From Mycoplasmopsis verecunda (GTDB lineage Bacteria > Bacillota_I > Bacilli_A > Mycoplasmatales > Metamycoplasmataceae), in assembly GCF_033546915.1 (NCBI RefSeq), contig NZ_CP137850.1:558001-622000 (forward strand): a stretch of 64,000 nucleotides of DNA, in the 5' to 3' direction. The notes below the pieces were generated by a model. It ran no database searches. It had not been told where the DNA came from and saw only the letters and a program-made list of their open reading frames with translations. This document shows, piece by piece, positions 1-14,042 of the stretch. Position 1 is the stretch's first letter. Each line of letters opens with the position of its first letter. The position numbers and the translations under genes are program-made.

Positions 1-247
1 CAACCAGAAAAAAGCAATAGGTTCAGATGGTGGTCGTGGATATAATAAAGAATATGTATTTGGTAATACAAGTAATGGTACAAGTGCAAGCAATTATTGA
101 ACTGATCAATTACTAGCATATATTTATTGAGGAAATGACACAAATATTGATCGTCACAATAAGCCTACAAAAATTCTAGATATATACTTTAAAGCATTAG
201 AAAACGGATACTTAAAACCACATGGTTGAAATTTTAAGAACAAATAA
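1..247 (+). CDS. C-terminal end of an unrecognised protein (partial)
   Basis: An open frame enters from the left edge and ends at TAA 245-247, giving about 81 residues with three UGA-encoded tryptophans. The tail is polar and aromatic (NYWTDQLLAYIYWGND, then KPHGWNFKNK) and has no membrane segment. I do not recognise the family. Its style resembles the ends of mycoplasma surface or lipoproteins, but that is only an impression. It is followed by a hairpin terminator and converges with the ATP synthase operon. The start lies outside the window. Confidence 0.6.
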
Positions 248-255
248 TAAAAATT

Positions 256-280
256 CCTAGAGTCCTAGCTCTAGGTTTTA
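256..280 (+). terminator. Rho-independent terminator of the first gene
   Basis: A perfect 7-bp stem (CCTAGAG 256-262, CTCTAGG 269-275) with a 6-base loop is followed by TTTTATT, starting nine bases after the stop codon of the partial gene. Confidence 0.65.
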
Positions 281-328
281 TTATGCCCTGAGGCCTCTAG
301 TATGCAAGTTACTAGAGGCATAATAAAA
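276..328. terminator. Nested inverted repeat between convergent genes, probable bidirectional terminator
   Basis: An outer arm TTTTATTATGCC (276-287) pairs with GGCATAATAAAA (317-328), and an inner arm GCCTCTAGTA (293-302) pairs with TACTAGAGGC (310-319). The outer arm supplies a T-rich tail on either strand. It lies between the first gene (+) and the end of the atp operon (-), so a shared terminator is the simplest reading. Confidence 0.5.
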
Positions 329-349
329 GCAGTCTTGCGACCGCTATTA

Positions 350-774
350 TTATTTATTAAAATTATTGTATGCATCAATTTTGAGAAGAGCTTTCTTAAG
401 CTTGGTTTCAAGTTTTAATTTTAAAACTGAATTATTATGCACAGCTTCTTCTAAACGACGTAAGAAATCATCTCTATCGCGTAAAGCTCTTTGAATATCA
501 ATATTTTTTACATTGATAATATCATCAGTAATAATATTGATTTTATTGGCATCAGCATAAACAAGGCCACCACCGATATAACAAGTCATTGTATCAGGTT
601 TTCCACTTCATCCAATAGTTAGATTTCCAATTTCAATGTTTGAAAATAATGGAGTTCTACCTGCTTGTAATCCGATGTAACCTGAAGCAGTTTTTAGTGT
701 AACTATGTTTACATTACCTTCGTAAAAGATTCCACTAGGTATTGTAATTGTTAAATGAACATTATTGTCGCTCA

Positions 775-775
<1 letters not shown>
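350..775 (-). CDS. atpC: ATP synthase epsilon subunit
   Basis: This 141-residue protein is the epsilon subunit of F1, the central-stalk regulator that contacts gamma and the c-ring. The N-terminal half has the family beta-sandwich pattern (HLTITIPSGIFYEG, then GYIGLQAGRTPLF), and the C-terminal half is a charged helical hairpin (RALRDRDDFLRRLEEA). Reading through a UGA tryptophan near residue 62 is needed to join the halves. The ATG at 775 overlaps the atpD stop codon by one base (TAATG), so translation is probably coupled. It is the last gene of the operon. Confidence 0.93.
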
Positions 776-3137
<2,362 letters not shown>

Positions 3138-3139
3138 TT

Positions 3140-4726
3140 TTAATTAGTTGTTTCTTCGTTTAAGTATTTTGATGGAAATGCTTTGTACATTTTTGGATCA
3201 TAGTTAGGGATACCTGCAATAATATTTTTAACTATCTTAACTAATGCTTGTTCAATGGCTTTAAAGTTTTCATCATTAATAACTCCATTGTTTGCAACAT
3301 CGGCATAAATTCTGATTCCTTCAGAATCATTTTTTAGGAATGATAATACATTATCACGGTATTCGTGAATGTATTGTGCAGGAAGTGGGTTAATAATTCT
3401 TTCTTTAACCCCTACTAAAATAATAGCTTGTGCTGGTTGTGAAATAGCAAAGTATTGTTCTTGTTTTAACAATTCGTATACTTTAGCACCGTGATCTAGA
3501 ATTGTTTTAGTTGAATCATCAAGATCTGATCCAAATTGAGCAAATGCTTGCATTTCATTGTATTGAGCAAGTTCAAGTTTTAATGAACCAACAACTTGCT
3601 TCATAGCTTTAATTTGTGCAGCTGAACCAACACGAGAAACTGAGAATCCAATATCAACAGCAGGTCTTTGTCCTGAGTTAAATAATGATTCCTTCGTAAA
3701 GATTTGTCCATCTGTAATAGAGATAACATTTGTAGGAATATAAGCAGAAATATCCCCTTGTTGAGTTTCGATAATAGGTAGAGCGGTAATTGATCCTCCA
3801 CCATTCTCCTTGTTTAATCTAGCTGCACGCTCAAGTAATTGAGAGTGTAGATAGAAAACATCCCCAGGATAAGCTTCACGTCCAGGTGGTCTACGTAATA
3901 ATAGTGAAAGTGTTCTATATGCGATAGCATGTTTAGATAAGTCATCATACACTATTAATACGTCCTCACCACGTGACATTCAGTATTCAGCAATAGTTGC
4001 TCCTGTATATGGAGCAATGTATTGTTGAGGTGCAAGTTCGCTAGCTCCAGCAACAACAATAGTTGTATATGATAAAGCACCGAACTCATTTAATTTGTTA
4101 ACGATTTGTGCAACTGTTGAATTCTTTTGACCAATAGCTACATAAACACACTTAACATTTTTATCTTTTTGGTTGATAATTGTGTCAATTGCAATAGCAG
4201 TTTTACCAGTTTGTCTATCACCGATGATTAATTCACGTTGACCTTTACCAATAGGAATCATAGTATCGATTGCAATAATTCCTGTTGCAAGTGGTTGATT
4301 AACTTCTTCACGGGTCATAACACCGGGAGCAACTTTAAAGATTTCGCTAGTTACTGTATTAGTAATTTGACCTTTACCATCAATTGGTTGACCTAGCGCA
4401 TTAACAACACGTCCTAATAAAGCATCACCAACATTTACCGAGATAACTTGTCCAGTTCTTTTAACTGTGTATCCTTCTGATACAGAGTTAGCATCACCGA
4501 ATAAAGCAACCCCAACTGTTTCTTCTTCAAGGTTTAAAGCAAGACCATAAACTCCGTTTTGGAATTCAACAATCTCACTGTTTTTAACTTTGTTTAACCC
4601 TGAAACAACAGCGATACCATCACCAATTGAGATAACTTGACCAATTTCTGATCTATCTGATGTTTTACCGATATTTTCAATACGGTCTTTAATAATTGCA
4701 GATATGTCATCTAATCTAATAGCCAT
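3140..4726 (-). CDS. atpA: ATP synthase alpha subunit
   Basis: This is the non-catalytic nucleotide-binding alpha subunit of F1, 528 residues. The P-loop GDRQTGKT is at 169-176, and the arginine-finger segment is [14 protein letters not shown] codon at residue 249 lies inside the highly conserved AEY-W-MSRGED stretch, so it must be read as tryptophan. This is one of the clearest proofs of code 4 here. The start lies just after the atpH stop, whose last codons contain the AGGAGGTG ribosome site. Confidence 0.98.
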
Positions 4727-4729
4727 TTA

Positions 4730-5284
4730 TTACACCTCCTTTTCTTTTTCTGTTCTAATAATTTCGTTTTTGATTTTATTTAAATCATGAAGTAAATTCA
4801 TTTCTAAAACTTCTGTTTTAGAAACTATTTTTATTCCACTAATTAAGTTAGGAACAACTTCGTTTTTTAGTACAACAGTTCTACGTGTAACACTTTGAAC
4901 TTTTTGTCTAATTGCATCAAGTTGTTGTTCACTAAGTGGAAAAGCAGATTGGACGATAGCGAACCGAATTTTTAATTCGTTGTTAGACAATTTTAAGTAT
5001 TCAACAATGATTTTAACAATGTAAGAAGTCATTCTTCTTTGAACTATGACTTTTAATAAATTTTGAATAATAATGTCAAAATTTTTAAAAGCAAGATCGA
5101 TTGTTTTAAATCTTTCTTCTTCAGGAATTAAATCGTTTCCTAAATAGGAAGCAAATTCAGGATGTTGAACAAATAAAGCTTTTACATCCTCGAATTGAGA
5201 TTGTACTTGCTTAAATTTATCTTGTTCTTTAACTAAGTCGTAAATCGCAACAGCATAAGCTGAAACATTTCTTTTTACATACAT
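4730..5284 (-). CDS. atpH: ATP synthase delta subunit
   Basis: This is the peripheral-stalk delta (OSCP) subunit, 184 residues, of normal length. The N-terminal helical bundle starts YVKRNVSAYAVAIYDLVKEQ. The conserved C-terminal region LISGIKIVSKTEVLEMNLLHDL matches the family GG(I/V) turn region weakly, with SGIKI in place of GG. Identification rests mainly on its place between atpF and atpA, its length and the helical pattern. It begins four bases after the atpF stop. Confidence 0.92.
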   Translation of the reverse strand: MYVKRNVSAYAVAIYDLVKEQDKFKQVQSQFEDVKALFVQHPEFASYLGNDLIPEEERFKTIDLAFKNFDIIIQNLLKVIVQRRMTSYIVKIIVEYLKLSNNELKIRFAIVQSAFPLSEQQLDAIRQKVQSVTRRTVVLKNEVVPNLISGIKIVSKTEVLEMNLLHDLNKIKNEIIRTEKEKEV

Positions 5285-5288
5285 TTAA

Positions 5289-5876
5289 TTAAAGTTCCTC
5301 AGGGGTTTTATTTGAATTTAAAAATTGATCAATAATTTCGGTTTGCGTTTCAGGAGTAATTTCTCTCTTTAAAATCTTTTCTGCTAAGTCTGTGGCAACT
5401 GTCACAATATATTGTTTGGCATTTGAATCAAATTGACGTTTTTGTGAAGCAATATCTTGAGACGTTTCTTCTAATAAACGTTTTGATTCAGCCTTTGCTT
5501 TCTCAGTATATGAGCGTGATACTTCACTAGCTTTTATTTTTGCTTTAGTTATTATAATATCAGCTTGCTTATGTGCATCTTGAAGTTTATCATTCGCTTC
5601 AAGTTTAGCTTTTTGACTTAATTCTTTCTCTTTGATAGAATCATCAATATTGCCTTGAACAAAGTCTGCTCTTTTCTTCATCATCTTTTTAACTGGTTTG
5701 TATAACAATCAAGTTAAAATTGCGAAAACAATAGCAAAGGCAAGTATTGTTGCTATCATCATTGGGACACTTGGAACTAAATTAGAGAATTTGTCAGTAA
5801 TCCCATCTTTTGCAGAAGTTGGAGCATCAATTGCTTTGCCTACTTCATAAGCAACATTTGTAAGTAAATATGTCAT
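5289..5876 (-). CDS. atpF: ATP synthase b subunit
   Basis: This is the membrane-anchored peripheral stalk subunit, 195 residues. One N-terminal transmembrane helix (about 33-53, PMMIATILAFAIVFAILTW) is followed by the typical WLLYKPVKKMMKKRADFV segment and a long charged coiled-coil. A UGA tryptophan falls at the membrane exit, so the standard code would lose the anchor. The 30-residue extracellular N-terminus has no lipobox cysteine. The ATG at 5876 lies eight bases after atpE. Confidence 0.95.
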
Positions 5877-5884
5877 TAGATTTA

Positions 5885-6196
5885 TTATTTAGTGAATAGT
5901 AATAATAAAGCAATAATGAAAGCATAAATACTAGCAGTTTCAGCGATACCAGCACCGATAATTAACATTAAACGGATTTTTGATTCAGCTTCAGGGTTTC
6001 TTCCAACAGCTTCAGCAGCTTTACCAGCTGCAAAACCTTGACCGATACCTGTTCCAATAACACCAACAGCAGCTAAACCTGCCCCTATTGCAGCTAATCC
6101 ATTTATAGATATGCTACCACTGTTAGCGGCTTGTGTTACTTGTTCAGTAGCTGATGATGCTGTATTTTCTAATAATTTAACAATTGGTTCAATCAT
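5885..6196 (-). CDS. atpE: ATP synthase c subunit
   Basis: This is the proton-carrying c-ring subunit, 103 residues. Two hydrophobic hairpin helices flank the polar loop GRNPEAESKIR. The ion-binding glutamate is E86 in GAGIAETASIY. A roughly 30-residue serine/threonine-rich N-terminal extension precedes the first helix; this is longer than the 70-80 residue bacterial c subunit but seen in mycoplasmas. The ribosome site AGGAGAAT lies just upstream. Confidence 0.97.
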   Translation of the reverse strand: MIEPIVKLLENTASSATEQVTQAANSGSISINGLAAIGAGLAAVGVIGTGIGQGFAAGKAAEAVGRNPEAESKIRLMLIIGAGIAETASIYAFIIALLLLFTK

Positions 6197-6208
6197 TTTA
6201 TTCTCCTT

Positions 6209-6988
6209 CTAATATATAGCTTGAGCTGAAGTTCATTCCTCAGCTTTTTGAATAAGTTTTTTCTTGTCTGTCTTATTACTTAAATCAGTTGATTTTTCAG
6301 GTGTAGAAGCTTCTACTACTCAGTAAACAGTTGTAAGTAACGTGAATATATAAGCTTGCAGCGTTGATCCAAATATATCGAAATAGAAGTGTAATACCGG
6401 AGATATTACCATTGCAAGGAAATATCATTCATGATTATTTGCTCCTATTCCAGGGATTTTGGTTCAGAAATAACCAAATAATGAGTAGACTAAGAAAATA
6501 ACTGTAGTTCCACCTATAACATTCCCATAAATACGGAAACTTAAGGAAACAAGAGGCGAAACTTTTCCAGGTAAATCTAATGGATTTAAGAAAGATTTTA
6601 AGTATTTAGTTCTTTGATAAATAGCTCCAACAATGAAAATTCCAAGTCAACTTGCTATTGCAAGAGTAAATGGAACTGAATATGAAGTAACAATCGGTTC
6701 TAATCCAAATACGGCAGTTAAGTTACCAATTAAAATAAAGGTAGCTAATGTGAAAATATATAGTCTTGATTTTTGAACTTTATCTCCACCTGTTGTATCC
6801 TCAAATGTATTATCAATCATTCCGACATAGGCTTCAGCTATTTGAGCTATACCTTTAGGAGCTTCATTTTCTTTAACTTTGCTGACTTTGATATAAACCA
6901 CGATACTTATTATTAAAATAACAAGAACAGTTACCAATAATGAAAGTAGCTGAGGTTGATTTCAAGCCATAAAGTCGAATTTTTTCAT
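6209..6988 (-). CDS. atpB: ATP synthase a subunit
   Basis: This is the F0 stator subunit that forms the proton half-channels, 259 residues with several transmembrane helices. The essential arginine is seen in SLSFRIYGN, the family signature. Several UGA tryptophans occur, including two near the N-terminus and C-terminus. The start ATG 6988 is chosen for the strong AGGAGGCTT site five bases upstream. It lies between atpI and atpE. Confidence 0.95.
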
Positions 6989-7005
6989 AACAAGCCTCCT
7001 TCCTT

Positions 7006-7467
7006 TTATTTTTTCAAGTTTTTATTCATTACTCAATTAGTGAGTAAAATAGCAAAAAAACTTGTTAATATACCACCACAAAACGCGAATATATTAATAG
7101 GTTTATTAAATACTTGCAATGTAGTGAAAGGTTTGCTAGTCTTTAGATGTTCCAAATATGAATAGTTGATTTGATACATAAGAAAAAGTATTAAAGCAAC
7201 CATTCCTAAATATAATGTTGTTTTCAAAATAAATATTGCATACAATTTAAATTTTTTGTTTCTTAAAAACAGGTAAGAAACAATTCAATTTACTTTAAAA
7301 AAGAAATACATTAATAGAGCACCTAATGCATATCCAAAAACTAATCCAAAATTAACAGGAATTAAACACAACATTATCAAAATTAATAATAAAAAAATTG
7401 CGATAAAGAAAATATCATATAGTTGTGTAAACTTTTGATTTTTGATTAATTTTCTTATGAATTGCAT
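7006..7467 (-). CDS. atpI: ATP synthase operon membrane protein AtpI-like
   Basis: This is a 153-residue protein with four hydrophobic segments, interrupted at two UGA codons under the standard code. Sequence conservation is low, so the name comes from position: the first gene of the atp operon, directly before atpB. AtpI-like proteins are thought to assist c-ring assembly or ion supply. No Shine-Dalgarno sequence is visible, and TAAAAT lies only seven bases before the ATG. The transcript may therefore be leaderless. Confidence 0.75.
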
Positions 7468-7518
7468 ATTTCTATTTTAATACTTTTTTGCATTAGCATA
7501 TATATTTTTTATCTTTTA

Positions 7519-7547
7519 CTATTAAGATAAAATATTTATCTTAATAG
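7519..7547. repeat. 12-bp perfect inverted repeat upstream of the atp operon
   Basis: CTATTAAGATAA (7519-7530) pairs with TTATCTTAATAG (7536-7547), with a five-base loop. Neither strand has the T-run expected of a terminator after the stem. It lies about 50 bases upstream of the atpI start, so an operator for the ATP synthase operon is possible. That role is inference only. Confidence 0.5.
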
Positions 7548-7601
7548 AACAAAAAAGCTTATTTTAAGGGTAATTAATTCATTATTAAGGAATTCTTCAT
7601 T

Positions 7602-7634
7602 TTTAATAAAAAAATCACCATTTAAATTGGTGAT
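7602..7634 (-). terminator. Rho-independent terminator (minus strand)
   Basis: AATCACCA and TTGGTGATT arms (7613-7634) around TTTAAA are followed on the minus strand by seven Ts. It ends transcription coming from the decayed gene 7780-9594 before the atp operon. Confidence 0.75.
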
Positions 7635-7779
7635 TAATATTTAAAAATAAAATCTTTTCTCCATGTTGTAATTGGCTTTATTTTTAATAAATAATGAAAT
7701 GAATATTTAGCCTTTTCATATGGTAAAACTAACTAATTGTAAGTATTTCTAGCTCTATGTGACTCAATATTAAAATATA

Positions 7780-9594
7780 TTATTTGTTTATTTTACTAAG
7801 AATATTTTTGTAATAAGTAGAGTTAGAAAAGTCATTGGAAATTTCTATATTTCAATCATATGTAACATCAAATATATTTTTGACATCTCTATTATATCAA
7901 TACCATAATATGTTCTTATTAGACTGATCATTGCTTGCTAAATTGTCTAAAGATAAATCTTTTTTACTTTTAAATTGATTATCAATAAAATCAAATTCAC
8001 CACTGATTATTCAATGATATAAATTAGAATCAAAGTTAAAAGTATTTAGAAAAACTTTTATTTCTCCATCCTTTCTAATGAATAGAACAATAAATTCAAA
8101 AGTTTTAACAGGGTTTAGAACATCAATTGTTAAGTTTGATTTTCATTTATTAAATGTTGAAGAAAATGAATCAATAATTTTATTTATATATGTTTGCTTT
8201 GTAGATTGTTCTTTTAAGCTTAAAACTCTTAATGCCTGTTCTTTAAATAATGGAGTGAAATTTTGTTTCTATCATTCATAATCATTCTGTGGCTTAAATT
8301 CTTTCAGTTTATTAAATTCACTTCTATTGAATTTTTCAGGAAGATAATTAATAATTAAATTATTTGCTTGTCCAAATGCAATATTTAATTGTGGTTTTGC
8401 ACCATTATAAACATTTAAAGGAATTTTAATTTTGTAGAAATCAATTATTTCATTTTCATTTTGCTCAACAAAATTCTTAAAACTTTGTTCATTGGTAAAA
8501 GCATGATACCATTCATTCTTTTCAACAAAATAAACGAAGTCATTATTTGTATATTTTTGACTAAAATATTCATTACCGTGTCTTTATGCTTGATTTAGTA
8601 TCAGTATTATTTAATAATTCATCTAAAGTATAATCATTTTTACCATTGTAATTTACTTTTGAAATTTCAATATTATTTATAGCATTCGTTTTATTAGATA
8701 ATGAGTCTTCATATTTTAATGGAACTAAATATTTTTCTTGTTGTAATATTCCGTTTAGCAAATTATTATTAGAATTGTAAAACGGATTAAAACCGATATT
8801 TTGGTAATCTTTAAATATTGTTTTGTAATGGTTATTTTCAGCTTCTCAGAATTTTTTATATAGAATTACTTTTCGTTCTTTTTCTTTTTTAAATCAAAGT
8901 ACTCTAAATATAATGAAATTAAATTGTCAAGTTGTAGCTCGGGGTAATTTTGTAAATAGAATTGCTTTTTATATTTTGATATTGGCTCATAATGATTATT
9001 AGCTAATTCTATTAAATATTTATCGCTATATTTAGATAAATCTAATAATCACTTATTGTTTGTTTCTGTGACGAAGTAAATTGTTCTTCTGAAACAGTAT
9101 GATATCTGCTAACTGTAGGTACATTTGTGTATATAACTTCTTTTGTAGTTTATCTATTGTTGCTACATGTAAAGTTAACGATTTAGGATCTATAAAATCG
9201 TATTTATTAAGCTTCTCAATTGCGTTATTAACTATATTTATATTGGCTCAATTTGAACTCTTTTAGTCAATATTATTTGATTCCAAAAAAGTATTTTTTA
9301 CCTTAATATCATCGATAATCGGCTTAAGCAATTTTAATTTATCATATAAAAGTTCATAGTTACTATTTAATAATTCGCTAATAAATTCATCCAGTTTCTT
9401 TACATTATATAAATTTGAAACATTATTGCTGATTTTTGCATTGATTCCTAATGGTGATAGTTTTTGATTTAAATCAAAAAATTTATTATTCTTATCATTT
9501 TTATCTTTACTGCATAATATATTCCTACAGCTGATGATGATACAATAATAGGAATTCCAATAATTAAGGTTCATTTAAGTAATTTTGATTTCAT
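7780..9594 (-). pseudogene. Decayed gene for a secreted or membrane-anchored protein
   Basis: The remnant begins at ATG 9594 with a signal-anchor (MKSKLLKWTLIIGIPIIVSS). It loses frame near 9530, has an in-frame TAA at about 9265, and shifts frame again near 9060-9150, near 8575 and elsewhere. A TAG interrupts it at about 8276. The frames together would give roughly 600 residues rich in asparagine, lysine and tyrosine, ending LSKINK before TAA 7780. I do not recognise the family. The anchor and composition suggest a surface protein. Several independent lesions argue against a sequencing error. The intact terminator just downstream supports this once being a gene. Confidence 0.75.
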
Positions 9595-9740
9595 ATTATT
9601 CATTCAGTTTCTATTTTAGTTATTAAATACCCGTCATATTTTATTTCTTGTTTCTAAAAAAATATAAGTTTTATATCTATAATTATTATATCTTTTTTAA
9701 AATGAAAATTTTAGAACACTATACAGAACAGGAGTAAAAC

Positions 9741-12215
9741 ATGGACAAAAAAGAACCCATTATCATTAGATGAAATACATTTAAAAAGGTGTTTTATAAC
9801 AATCCTGCAATGATATTTAATACTAATGATATACAAGATAGAATCATCCAAACCGAATACAAAAAATACTGAGGATATAGTCCTGAAGACCATCAAGCTA
9901 TATTTAATGAAACTAAAGAAGTAGAGGAAGATGAAAATCCATACGAAGAAGTCGAAGTGGACGAAATTGATGAAGCAGATGTTTTCTTCAGTATAAATAA
10001 TGGTCAAGTTGAAGCTAATGTCTCTCAAGAAATTGATTTTGAATCATTATCTGAATCATATATTAATATTAAGCTTGATTCATATGTTAAATACAAGCAA
10101 GATGCAATTAATTGGTATATAAAAAAATACAACATCGATATAGATAAAATTGGATTTATTAGAGCTACAGATAAATTAGAAAATAAATTAAATGCTACAG
10201 ATTTAATGATACAAGATAGCAATATAGATTTAATCATTGATCCAAGTTGATCATATCGAGTTGTTTCTAACGGAAATACTTACGAATTTATTTCTGATGG
10301 ATTACTATATGATAAAAAATTAAATAAAATGGTCACTTTAAGTTATGTTAGTAAAGTAAAAAATACTGAGTTTTATCATTTTTGATATTTACAAAAAATA
10401 TTGAAAAGAAACAGAGTTTCTTTAAATGATTGCTCTACCATTATTATTGAACCTTCCAGTGCTGTTTTAAAAACTGTTGAAAAAAATAAAATCGATTTTT
10501 ATGAATCGTATTCTGCTCATACATTAAAAAGTATATCTAAGTCAAAAGCGACAAAGATTCCGGATTATGTTAAAGATTTAGAATATATCCTTAAAAGAGC
10601 AGGCGATTCTACTTTAATAGCTTATAGTGGTTATTATGATAAAAATAACATGTTTTCATTTGTAAAAACTGCTAAATCAGGTTTAATAATTCAACAAGGT
10701 ATTAATATAGATAAAAAAGAGCTTCCTAATGAAGATGATGAAGAAAGAACTGATATTTCTGTTCCGTTTAATATTTATAAAAATCCTTACACTAGTGTTT
10801 TACAAACTAAATTACCTTTAAAATTCAAAGGAAAAGGTGATATTGATATTAGACAATTAAAACTATTTGAATTTTATGTTGAAGTAATGATTAAATCTTA
10901 TGAACAATTTAATAACATAGATTCATTAAATTATAATGCTATTAGATATTTTTATGCAGTAAATGATAATCAAGACGAATCTAAAGTTCAACAATGAATA
11001 CAAAATGGTTTTGTTCCAATTACAGATGATTTTTTAATATCATTCCCTGATTATTTTGCTACTTTAGATAAAGCTGTAATATTAAATTATTTATTAGGTA
11101 ATAAATATGATTATTATTCTGGTAATGCTTTTAGAGATGAAGAAAGAAAATCATTAGAAAAAATGGCAAACAAAATAGCTCGAATTAAAAATAATAAAAA
11201 CTTCTTTAATATTAATGCTTTAAATATCATTAAAGATATCCATAAGAAAAATGCGCGTATTTGTTGATATGATTACGAAGGATTTATGGCACTATATCCA
11301 ATCATTGATAATGTTCCTTCATATAACCAAGTGATTAATCAAGTTTCTATAATTCTTACTCAAAATGGTAAAGAATTACATAAAGAAAATATTGTTATTG
11401 ATACTATGGATCTTAAACTAATAGATATAGTCAAAATGATTAAAGCTATATACTGTGATAAAGCTGATGGATATGTTGTTTATAATAAAAACTATGAAAA
11501 TACACGTAATAATGAAGTATTAAATTTAGTTGCTAAAAAACTTGCTTCTACTAGTTTGGATAGTGAAACTCTAGAGTTTAGAAAAGAATTTAATAAATTA
11601 TTCCCTAATGGCCTAGGTGAATTTAGAATGATTATTCATCATATAAATGGAAATACCATTGATTTAGCTGATTGTTTTAAGAAATATAGTTCAACTAATC
11701 TACCCTGCGATTTTACAAGTAATGGATTTGATGAATATATCTTCTTTGAAAATGATGAAACAAATCATAGAATAAATGTTTTAGAAAATGTTTCTTATGA
11801 AGAATTCCAAACCTTTACATCCTTTAATACTCATATGATTTATATTGATTATTTGATGTATTATTTCTCAATTAAAAAGATAGAAAAATATATTACACAT
11901 CTAGGATTACAATTAAAAACTTTAATTACTCCTTATAAAGATTTAGAAATCCAAAAAGGTACTATGGCAATGGAAAAAGCTATGCAAAGACATTCAGGAA
12001 TCATAGGGAAAAACTTATGAAATAATATAACAGTACCTGCTTTAAAAAAATACTGCGAAAATGATGTTAAAGCTATGATAATGGTTTATGAGCTTATTAT
12101 GTATATAGCTAGATTAAAATTCAAATCTGAATTAGATCAATATGAATATAATGTTGAACTAGATGATTTTGAATATTATGTACAAGATAATAAATTACAA
12201 ATTAGAGAAAAATAA
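9741..12215 (+). CDS. UU173/DUF2779-type nuclease-like protein
   Basis: This is an 824-residue cytoplasmic protein, read through eight or so UGA tryptophans; the start has a CAGGAG site. The C-terminal third looks like an RNase H-fold exonuclease. D-x-E occurs in RICWYDYEGFM (about 505-516), and a DEDDy-style motif KYCENDVKAM (about 770-778) supplies Y-x3-D. The N-terminal third has a Cas4/RecB-like pattern (IDLIIDPSWSY, then YEFISDGLLYD and VSKVKN). These features match the DUF2779 family known as UU173 in Mollicutes. Its substrate is unknown, and a role in DNA or RNA processing is inferred. It stands alone with its own terminator. Confidence 0.75.
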
Positions 12216-12241
12216 TTTCTATATATTTGAAAATAAAAATT

Positions 12242-12270
12242 TGGTATTCCGTAAGGAAAACCATTTTTTA
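12242..12270 (+). terminator. Terminator of the UU173-like gene
   Basis: TGGTATTCC and GGAAAACCA arms around GTAA, with one A/A mismatch, are followed by TTTTTTATT, starting 27 bases after the stop codon. Confidence 0.6.
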
Positions 12271-12544
12271 TTATCTCATTTGTCGATTTCTATGTATGTA
12301 ATTTTCTGTGTAATTATTTTAGTAAATATCAATATTTAAGGGTTAAAAGTTATTTCAACCTATGATTCTTGGAAACTATTTCCGATTTTTTGAATGTAAC
12401 CAGTTTTTAAATGCAGGACTATTATATTGAGTTTTTTTATATTTAAATCTTTATAACAATACATAGATTTTTAACTCAATATATCAATATAATGATTATT
12501 ATCTGCCTTATCAATTTACTTACTAAGCTTTAGACTAAAATAAA
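12271..12544. other. Intergenic region with a nested inverted repeat
   Basis: No coding frame is seen. The only structure is a two-tier hairpin: outer arms TATATTGAGTT (12423-12433) and AACTCAATATA (12473-12483), inner arms AAATCT (12445-12450) and AGATTT (12465-12470). There is no adjacent T-run, so it is not an ordinary terminator. It may be the mark of an excised element or a small RNA, but nothing decides this. Confidence 0.35.
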
Positions 12545-12564
12545 AGTCAGCAACTAAGCTGACT
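12535..12564 (-). terminator. Terminator of gap
   Basis: AGTCAGC (12545-12551) pairs with GCTGACT (12558-12564), and the minus strand continues TTTTATTTTAG. It starts about 27 bases after the GAPDH stop codon. Confidence 0.75.
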
Positions 12565-12590
12565 AATTATTATTTATGAATAAGTAAATA

Positions 12591-13589
<999 letters not shown>

Positions 13590-13603
13590 AATCTTCCTTT
13601 CAA

Positions 13604-13623
13604 ATATAGTTTACAAACTATAT
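13604..13623. repeat. 9-bp perfect inverted repeat in the gap leader
   Basis: ATATAGTTT (13604-13612) and AAACTATAT (13615-13623) are separated by two bases, immediately upstream of the gap ribosome site. A DNA operator is more likely than an RNA hairpin because the loop is only two bases. Function is inferred. Confidence 0.4.
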
Positions 13624-14042
13624 AAATTAATATTTATAATGTTTGTAATATTATAATAGTTTTTTGAAACTATATAATGTTTTTTTCAATTCTTTTACAA
13701 TAAATTAATTATTATAAAAAATATAAAAAGTTAAAAAATGCATTAATTTTATATATAAATATTACTTTTTATATAATTTGAACTTTTATAACCTTTATAT
13801 ATAATGATTAAATTTAATAGATTTATTACAATGCATTTTAATTACTAAAATCATTAAAAATTATTATTTAATTTCTAGCATTTAAATTTGTTATTAAGTA
13901 AAAAAATCTAATTATTTTACTTAGCTTAAGAAGTTAAATTTCTTAACCACTATATTTTAGAACTAAAAGCTCTGTTTTTAGAATAATTACCATCATATAT
14001 AAAAATTAGTGTTTTTTCTAAAAATAGTAAAATATAAAAACT
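13624..14042. promoter_or_regulatory. Divergent promoter region between gap and mnmG
   Basis: This AT-rich stretch has no coding frame. It holds a hairpin TTAAGAA/TTCTTAA at 13926-13946, and a likely -10 box TAAAAT at 14028-14033 only nine bases before the mnmG ATG. No Shine-Dalgarno sequence precedes mnmG, so its mRNA may be leaderless. Candidate gap promoters (TATAAT-like on the minus strand) lie around 13650-13680. Confidence 0.4.

Noticed and set aside
3979..3982. Apparent split of atpA into two genes
   Set aside because: The break is a TGA inside the conserved AEYWMSRGED region and is read as tryptophan; the same holds for many other apparent breaks.
8078..8281. Plus-strand frame of 67 codons
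   Set aside because: It is antisense to the decayed minus-strand gene whose frames make coherent protein; it has no start signal.
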